Shown one piece after another: positions 55,940 through 64,000 of a stretch of DNA of 64,000 nucleotides (positions within the stretch are counted from its first letter, which is position 1; every line of letters starts with the position of its first letter). The stretch is from the NCBI RefSeq assembly GCF_958295425.1, contig NC_081138.1:28680402-28744401 (forward strand), written 5' to 3'. The DNA is from Solea solea (taxonomy: Eukaryota > Chordata > Actinopteri > Pleuronectiformes > Soleidae). The position numbers and the translations under genes are program-made. A model generated the notes under the pieces. It was given only the letters and a program-made list of their open reading frames with translations. It did not search any database and was not told the origin of the DNA.

Positions 55940-56696
55940 ACGTTTTAATATGCAAATGAAGAAGAAAGACATGCTTTCTTGTACGTGAAGGCCGCCCAGT
56001 GTAGTCCCCTAGCATAGTACAGTACATGGGAAAGGGAGGGATTAGCAGATTATAATCTGCAGTTTCACCATTAGATGTCATAAAACATGGATACATTGAT
56101 ATTTTGAACAAGAATTTTAAAAAAGTTAACATATTCTGGACTTTTGTGGAAAAAAACACAAGAAAACACTCGACACACTGAGTTCTGAGTGTTGTGATAC
56201 AAATTCATTGAATGCAATGTCTGAGATTTTTCTTCTTTGTACTAAATCCATGGCTTGGACATATTTTTTACATCCTTTAAATTACATCTTGCACAAGTGG
56301 TCATGTGGTTTTCCCTCTAATTTAATATTTAATTCAACAAAATTCTTTACGAGACAACTGCCACAGCGGACGGCGTCTTCATATTTCCAGACTGGTGTCT
56401 TTCTCCATGTGAGAGCTGCTCTGCTTTATCATCATGTTCCCTCCACTCCATCTCTTTTATAGAGACAAGAAGGAAGGAAGGAAGGAAGGAAGGGGACAAG
56501 GCTGGATGGACACTCATGTTTTTCATGCCATAGAAAGTCAGTGGGGAGAATAATGTAGCACACACATACAAAAGCACACATTAGCCCCTGGGGACCTGCT
56601 CACTCACTGAGTGGAGACACTGAGGGAGGACGGCTGCGTTAGACCGATGTGAAACATACTCTCACAGGCCCTGGAGTGGATGGTCATGGGAGGGCG

Positions 56697-56710
56697 GGGG
56701 GGGGGGGGGT
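56697..56710. repeat. poly-G run
   Basis: About 13 consecutive g within agggcggg...gtcgtggggg. A likely replication or sequencing slippage point. Confidence 0.8.
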
Positions 56711-56999
56711 CGTGGGGGTCGCACGAAAAGGAAAGTCCCACAGTGATGAAAATTCTGTTTATATGTTCAGGAAATGGAAACCGTAGAATATTGTTTAACG
56801 TTCAACATGTTAAGTTGCTACAAAATGTCGTCGTAGGGTGGATTTTTTTTGGCTCAGTGCAGTGCAGGAGGTTCAGCACCGAGGGAGAAGAGACGTGAGA
56901 AGAAAGAAACAAAGGACAAAGACGGGGGAGAGAGAAAATGTTCAGAGGGTCATCAAAGCTCTTAGCTCATCACGACGCACACGAGTGTCCAGCCCCACC

Positions 57000-57045
57000 C
57001 TGTGTGTGTCTCTGTGTGTCTCTGTGTGTGTGTGTGTGTGTGTCG
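57000..57045. repeat. (TG)n microsatellite with tctc interruptions
   Basis: tgtgtgtgtctctgtgtgtc followed by pure (TG)n, immediately upstream of the exon-like segment at 57058. Confidence 0.9.
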
Positions 57046-57057
57046 TTAGTATCACAG

Positions 57058-57141
57058 TCAGTTCCCGGTCTGAGTCTGAGCCAGAGGATCCATTAGAGCT
57101 GATTGAGGAGCACAAGGGTGCAGATTTAACCCTGAGAGAAG
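57058..57141 (+). CDS. isolated exon-like open segment, unknown product
   Basis: This 84-bp segment is bounded by a possible acceptor (tatcacag after a (TG)n run) and a good donor (aag|gtgaga). In the frame set by phase 1 in and 1 out it reads SSRSESEPEDPLELIEEHKG then ADLTLRE, an acidic hydrophilic peptide with no stop. I do not recognise the protein. No companion exon was found within several kb on either side, so it is either one exon of a long-intron gene or a chance opening. It lies between a (TG)n and a (GA)n microsatellite. Confidence 0.35.
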
Positions 57142-57157
57142 GTGAGACAGGGAGAGA

Positions 57158-57159
57158 GA

Positions 57160-57197
<38 letters not shown>
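57158..57197. repeat. (GA)n microsatellite
   Basis: About 40 bp of gaga immediately after the exon-like segment. Confidence 0.9.
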
Positions 57198-57234
57198 ATG
57201 CACTGTTAGTAATATAGAAACAATTTTACATGCT

Positions 57235-57420
57235 TGACAAACACAGGTTTTCCCAGCATTCATAGTGAACACACCCCTTACCCTAACCTTAACAATCACA
57301 ACTAAGTGCCTAACTCTAACCCTTAACTTAAAATCAGGTCTTAACCCCTGAAAAAGCCCTTTAAAATTGTAGGGCCAGACCGCTAATGTCCTCACAAAGA
57401 TAGATTTGCATGTTTTTTGG
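57235..57420 (-). repeat. dispersed repeat, reverse relative of the 20.7 kb element
   Basis: accccttaccctaaccttaa, gtgcctaactctaaccctta and ttaacccctgaaaaagccct are the complement of the 20.7 kb family. It is followed by (CA)n at 57425-57444. Confidence 0.65.
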
Positions 57421-57444
57421 ATCACACACACACACACACACACA

Positions 57445-60248
57445 GTCTGGTTTCCATACTTCAGAGGACATTGCACTGACTTCCATTCATTTCCTGGAGA
57501 CTTACTATGATGCAGAACCTGATTCCTGAAGAACTGGTTAAGTTTAGGGCTAAGATTCGACTTGAGGTTGTGTTAAGGTCATGGTCAAGGTCAGCGATAA
57601 TGCTTTGTTTAGGCTGTATTTATTTCTACTGTATAAGAAACAGAACTATGTGTCTATGTTATCAATCTACAGCTTGTTTCTACTGCCACCAAGTGGCAAA
57701 TGCATCAGCTGCAGCCGGTTGGAAGATATTTATTTTGAAGACTTATTTTGTCTCATTTCAGTAAATAAATGGACAAATGCACTTGAGGATTCAATTACAT
57801 CACCATGTGACATCATCCCTCCTTGATTCCACTGCTGAGAAACAGACGCTAAACATTTAAACTGTGCTTTTATTTAGAGTTTATACTGAGTAATCTAAAC
57901 ATAGATTATAAACCTGTACTATAGTCACTGTGGTAACAATAATGTGTTTATCTATGCTGATGATGATGTCATTTGGTAAATATGAGTGTGTGTCGGGATG
58001 CTTTTGTTGTATTTTGTTGGTTGGTGACTGAAAAATGTGTTATCGTGCATTTAGCTCCCAAAGGTATTTAAATTAGTGGCTCACTTAGAGGTTTAATCTG
58101 ATTCTGCAGATGATTCAGAATATTTAAAAACGACCCCACAATAATACATGTTGGGATTTGGCTTTATACAAATGCAATTTATATGATATAATGCTGCTTT
58201 CAGACTTATTAGGACTAATTTTGCTCATAAACCGTGAATTGTTGCCAGGATTTCACACATGTTCACAGTATGTCTTACAATGTATTATATCATTATCATT
58301 TTACAGGCTTTCGTTTGATTAATTCACAAAATAAAACCTTATTTTTGTGTGTCTCATTTCTTACAGTTTAATACAAGATTAAAACAAGTAAAAAACAGCT
58401 CAACTAGAAATACGCCAAATGTTCTTGAATTCATTAAAAATGCAGCACTTTTTAAATTTCTACAAAACTTTTTCAAACAGCATTGTTAGGAAAAGTACAA
58501 TAAAACAGAAATTGACTGTACCTACAAGGAATTGAAAAATGTTTTAAAATGTTTTTAAATTCTGAATTTAAGAATTTACATCTTAAAATTTCTTATATTT
58601 GTACACACACAAAACCTTACAAATGAGCTGTAATATCTTACTAAGATACTTGTTCTTAATATTGTAGTGAGCTCTCAAGTGTAAAACATTTTTAGGCCAA
58701 AAATAAGAACAATTTCCTAGAAATTAGGCTTATTTTACTTTCTTAAAAAAATATTTTTGCAGTGTAGTCACTTCCAAAATGCTGTGGACAATTTTATATA
58801 TAATGTATAACATAATTATCTGTCAATTTACAGTAATTAACTAAACAATGGTGCAATAACTTACTGTAAAAGAACAATAATTGACTGTAAACACTCATAA
58901 ACACAATGATTTGATGTGAAAGTAATGCAACTAGTGGCCAATAATGACTCTATAGTCAAATATTGTTATTATGGATCATTAAGCTTATTTTATTTACATA
59001 AAAAGAGCAGGAATAGAATATAATAGAATGTCCTCTGGATATACATGATTAAAAACAATAAGTATAAAACCAAATAACAATAAATATAAGATAAGATTAT
59101 ATTCTATCCAGTCCTCATTCTCATGTACAGTAAAAATAGGTTATAGGTTATAGTGAAGTCTTCATGTGTGCACTGAAGCACAAGAGATTCAACAAGCTCC
59201 ACAAGTGTGTTTTGGAGAAAAAAGGGGAATGAATAAGGACAAGAAGAGAAGGGTTTCTGCCTGTCGTCTCTGTGTGAGTGGCAGATAGAATCGGGGGAGA
59301 GGAACTGAGAGAGAAAGAGAGGGGAGACGACACAGTGATGTGGGAGCTGGTCTCTGTAGAGAGAGCACAGAGATGGTATTGAAGGGTGTGTCACACTCCG
59401 GTACACTGCAGACTGACAGTGTTTGGGCTGCGTGTCACACCGCAAGGCAGGAGGTCACATGACCATGTCTCACACACACACACACACACAACACGTGTCA
59501 AAAAAGAGGAAAACAATTTCACAGCAAAAATCCAACAATGCTTTCAAATAATGTCCTCAGGGGGAAAGTGTCTGACGAAAATAAGATCGTTTATTTATTT
59601 ATTATCATGACTATTTTTTTTTTTTTCATCAGAGAACAACTAAGTTATTTTACTTCCAAGTCTGGATACTTTGAATCCATCTTATGACCACTGGGGGGAG
59701 CAGGTGGACTACAACAAGTTTGAATGTGTTGATTTCATGCAAAAAAGAAAATAAAAAGGTAACTTTTACTGTGTTGTTTCGCTTCAATAAGCTTATCCTA
59801 GTGTGATTCACTTCTGTGGACTTCAGAAAGATTTAAAGGGTAAGGCCTGGTGTCTCATACACATGCAGGACATAAATGAAATAACTTTCACAAAAGTACT
59901 CCTTATATAATAAGTGACAAATATGACCCACAAATTTGATAGCAAAGTCAATTTTACAGTATTCAAATGTCTTCTAGATTTATTTTAGGACCTGAGCTGC
60001 CAACGTTTCTTATCATACTCAACTTCTTTCAATCCAATTATCTTCCACTCGACTGTGAGAGAAGTAGTAACCTTTAAGGACTGTGACACAGACATGAGTT
60101 TGAGACTGTAAGAGAGAGAGAGGGGGACAGTTTAGGAACTAGAAAATTCTGCGGCAACATTTTGATCGTGTCTGCTTCTTGCTGCCGATTTTGGGTGGAT
60201 TTAAAGAAGGGGTGTCCATATGAGGGCCAGATTTGATTATGTGAAGAT
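57445..60248. other. intergenic region before the satellite
   Basis: A+T-rich, with (CA)n at about 59471-59490 and (GA)n at about 60110-60122. No exon or gene recognised. Confidence 0.5.
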
Positions 60249-63200
60249 GACTTTTTTGACTGATTTTGGACGACATTTTTTGACTGATTTTGGACGACAT
60301 ACTATACTATGACTTTTTTGAGTGATTTTGGACGACATACTATACTATGACGTTTTTGAGTGATTTTGGACGACATGCTATACTATGACTTTTTTGAGTG
60401 ATTTTGGACGACATACTATACTATGACTTTTTTGAGTGATTTTGGACGACATGCTATACTATGACTTTTTTGAGTGATTTTGGACGACATGCTATACTAT
60501 GACTTTTTGAGTGATTTTGGACGACATACTATACTATGACTTTTTTGTCACATTTTGGACGACATGCTATACTATGACTTTTTTGAGTGATTTTGGACGA
60601 CATGCTATACTATGACTTTTTTGTCACATTTTGGACAACATACTATACTATGACTTTTTTGATTGATTTTGGACGACATACTATACTATGACTTTTTTGA
60701 GTGATTTTGGACGACATACTATACTATGACTTTTTTGTCACATTTTGGACGACATACTATACTATGACTTTTTTGTCTGATTTTGGACGACATACTATAC
60801 TATGACTTTTTTGTCACATTTTGGACGACATACTATACTATGACTTTTTTGAGTGATTTTGGACGACATGCTATACTATGACTTTTTTGAGTGATTTTGG
60901 ACGACATACTATACTATGACTTTTCTGAGTGATTTTGGACAACATGCTATACTATGACTTTTTTGAGTGATTTTGGACGACATGCTATACTATGACTTTT
61001 TTGAGTGATTTTGGACGACATACTTTACTATGACTTTTTTGACTGATTTTGGACGACATGCTATACTATGACTTTTTTGAGTGATTTTGGACGACATGCT
61101 ATACTATGACTTTTTTGAGTGATTTTGGACGACATGCTATACTATGACTTTTTGAGTGATTTTGGACGACATACTATACTATGACTTTTTTGAGTGATTT
61201 TGGACGACATGCTATACTATGACTTTTTTGAGTGATTTTGGACGACATGCTATACTATGACTTTTTTGAGTGATTTTGGACGACATACTATACTATGACT
61301 TTTTTGAGTGATTTTGGACGACATGCTATACTATGACTTTTTCGAGTGATTTTGGACGACATGCTATACTATGACTTTTTGAGTGATTTTGGACGACATA
61401 CTATACTATGACTTTTTTGTCACATTTTGGACGACATGCTATACTATGACTTTTTTGAGTGATTTTGGACGACATGCTATACTATGACTTTTTTGTCACA
61501 TTTTGGACAACATACTATACTATGACTTTTTTGAGTGATTTTGGACGACATACTATACTATGACTTTTTTGAGTGATTTTGGACGACATACTATACTATG
61601 ACTTTTTTGTCACATTTTGGACGACATACTATACTATGACTTTTTTGTCTGATTTTGGACGACATACTATACTATGACTTTTTTGTCACATTTTGGACGA
61701 CATGCTATACTATGACTTTTTTGTCACATTTTGGACGACATTTTTTGACTGATTTTGGACGACATACTATACTATGACTTTTTTGACTGATTTTGGACGA
61801 CATACTATACTATAACTTTTTTGACTGATTTTAGACGACATACTATACTATGACTTTTTTGTCACATTTTGGACGACATACTATACTATGACTTTTTTGT
61901 CACATTTTGGACGACATACTATACTATGACTTTTTTGTCACATTTTGGACGACATACTATACTATGACTTTTTTGTCACATTTTGGACGACATACTATAC
62001 TATGACTTTTTTGTCTGATTTTGGACGACATACTATACTATGACTTTTTTGACTGATTTTGGACAACATACTATACTATGACTTTTTTGAGTGATTTTGG
62101 ACAACATACTATACTATGACTTTTTTGAGTGATTTTGGACGACATACTATACTATGACTTTTTTGAGTGATTTTGGACGACATACTATACTATGACTTTT
62201 CTGAGTGATTTTGGACAACATGCTATACTATGACTTTTTTGAGTGATTTTGGACGACATGCTATACTATGACTTTTTGAGTGATTTTGGACGACATGCTA
62301 TACTATGACTTTTTTGAGTGATTTTGGACGACATACTATACTATGACTTTTTTGTCACATTTTGGACGACATACTATACTATGACTTTTTTGTCTGATTT
62401 TGGACGACATACTATACTATGACTTTTTTGTCACATTTTGGACGACATACTATACTATGACTTTTTTGTCACATTTTGGACGACATTTTTTGACTGATTT
62501 TGGACGACATACTATACTATGACTTTTTTGACTGATTTTGGACGACATACTATACTATAACTTTTTTGACTGATTTTAGACGACATACTATACTATGACT
62601 TTTTTGTCACATTTTGGACGACATACTATACTATGACTTTTTTGTCACATTTTGGACGACATACTATACTATGACTTTTTTGTCACATTTTGGACGACAT
62701 ACTATACTATGACTTTTTTGTCACATTTTGGACGACATACTATACTATGACTTTTTTGTCTGATTTTGGACGACATACTATACTATGACTTTTTTGACTG
62801 ATTTTGGACAACATACTATACTATGACTTTTTTGTCACATTTTGGACAACATACTATACTATGACTTTTTTGAGTGATTTTGGACGACATACTATACTAT
62901 GAATTTTTTGAGTGATTTTGGACGACATACTATACTATGACTTTTCTGAGTGATTTTGGACAACATGCTATACTATGACTTTTTTGAGTGATTTTGGACG
63001 ACATGCTATACTATGACTTTTTGAGTGATTTTGGACGACATGCTATACTATGACTTTTTTGAGTGATTTTGGACGACATGCTATACTATGACTTTTTGAG
63101 TGATTTTGGACGACATGCTATACTATGACTTTTAAGAGTGATTTTGGACGACATACTATACTATGACTTTTTTGAGTAATTTTGGACGACATACTATACT

Positions 63201-64000
63201 ATGACTTTTTTGTCACATTTTGGACGACATACTATACTATGACTTTTTTGAGTGATTTTGGACGACATACTATACTATGACTTTTTTGTCACATTTTGGA
63301 CGACATACTATACTATGACTTTTTTGTCACATTTTGGACGACATACTATACTATGACTCTTTTGTCTGATTTTGGACGACATACTATACTATGACTTTTT
63401 TGTCACATTGTGGACGACATGCTATACTATGACTTTTTTGTCTGATTTTGGACGACATACTATACTATGACTTTTTTGTCACATTTTGGACGACATACTA
63501 TACTATGACTTTTTGGACACATTTTGGACGACATACTATACTATGACTTTTTTGTCACATTGTGGACGACATACTATACTATGACTTTTTTGTCACATTT
63601 TGGACGACATACTATACTATGACTTTTTTGTCACATTGTGGACGACATACTATACTATGACTTTTTTGTCACATTTTGGACGACATACTATACTATGACT
63701 TTTTTGAGTGATTTTGGACGACATGCTATACTATGACTTTTTTGAGTGATTTTGGACAACATACTATACGATGACTTTTCTGAGTGATTTTGGACAACAT
63801 GCTATACTATGACTTTTTTGTCACATTTTGGACGACATGCTATACTATGACTTTTTTGAGTGATTTTGGACGACATACTTTACTATGACTTTTTTGACTG
63901 ATTTTGGACGACATGCTATACTATGACTTTTTTGAGTGATTTTGGACGACATACTATACTATGACTTTTTTGTCACATTTTGGACGACATACTATACTAA
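60249..64000. repeat. 38-bp satellite array, about 98 units, continues past window
   Basis: Unit: gacttttttgagtgattttg plus gacgacatactatactat (38 bp). Variants replace gagtgattttgg with gtcacattttgg, gactgattttgg or gtctgattttgg, and catact with catgct. A few units have one T less (37 bp) or are cut short (gacattttttgactg at 60276, 61738 and 62483). Units are mostly 90 percent or more identical by eye, so the array is young or homogenised. It opens abruptly at 60249. The unit length is not a multiple of three and every frame meets stops, so it is not coding. Confidence 0.97.

Noticed and set aside
60249..64000. CRISPR array
   Set aside because: Units are contiguous 38-bp tandem repeats without unique spacers, in a vertebrate genome. 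It is a satellite.

Overview
This is vertebrate genomic DNA, almost certainly from a teleost (ray-finned) fish. The evidence is intron-split genes with GT-AG splice sites, proteins closest to vertebrate families, and an intergenic and intronic background full of fish-type repeats: a tRNA-derived SINE, Tc1-like and hAT-like DNA transposon relics, LINE 3' ends, many (TG)n and (TA)n microsatellites and minisatellites. I cannot name the species.

Three protein genes lie head-to-tail on the + strand. (1) Positions 1-33290 hold the 3' part of an Eph receptor tyrosine kinase gene, best assigned to epha6. Fourteen coding exons run from the cysteine-rich exon at 9324 to the stop at 33290. The signal peptide and ephrin-binding exons lie upstream of the window. 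(2) Positions about 35.2-39.5 kb hold arl6 (BBS3), complete, with 7 coding exons and 185 aa. (3) Positions about 44.3-52.4 kb hold slc5a7 (high-affinity choline transporter CHT1), complete, with 8 coding exons and 595 aa, preceded by a probable noncoding first exon. EPHA6 and ARL6 are also neighbours in human, which supports the epha6 assignment. SLC5A7 is on a different human chromosome, so its position here reflects a lineage-specific arrangement. The three products act in different places (axon-guidance receptor, ciliary BBSome recruitment, cholinergic terminals), so their proximity does not imply a shared pathway.

The last 12 kb has no recognised gene apart from one isolated exon-like segment at 57058-57141. 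From 60249 to the window end there is a 38-bp tandem satellite of about 98 units, with clear internal higher-order duplications (about 745 and about 872 bp). It continues past the window.

The observations most worth checking are the satellite and its higher-order structure, an in-frame stop-free 195-bp arl6 intron, a spliced upstream ORF in the slc5a7 leader, the unusual CGCA-repeat splice acceptor of slc5a7, and the unassigned exon-like segment at 57 kb. I saw no evidence of a novel multi-gene system. All coordinates were read by hand.
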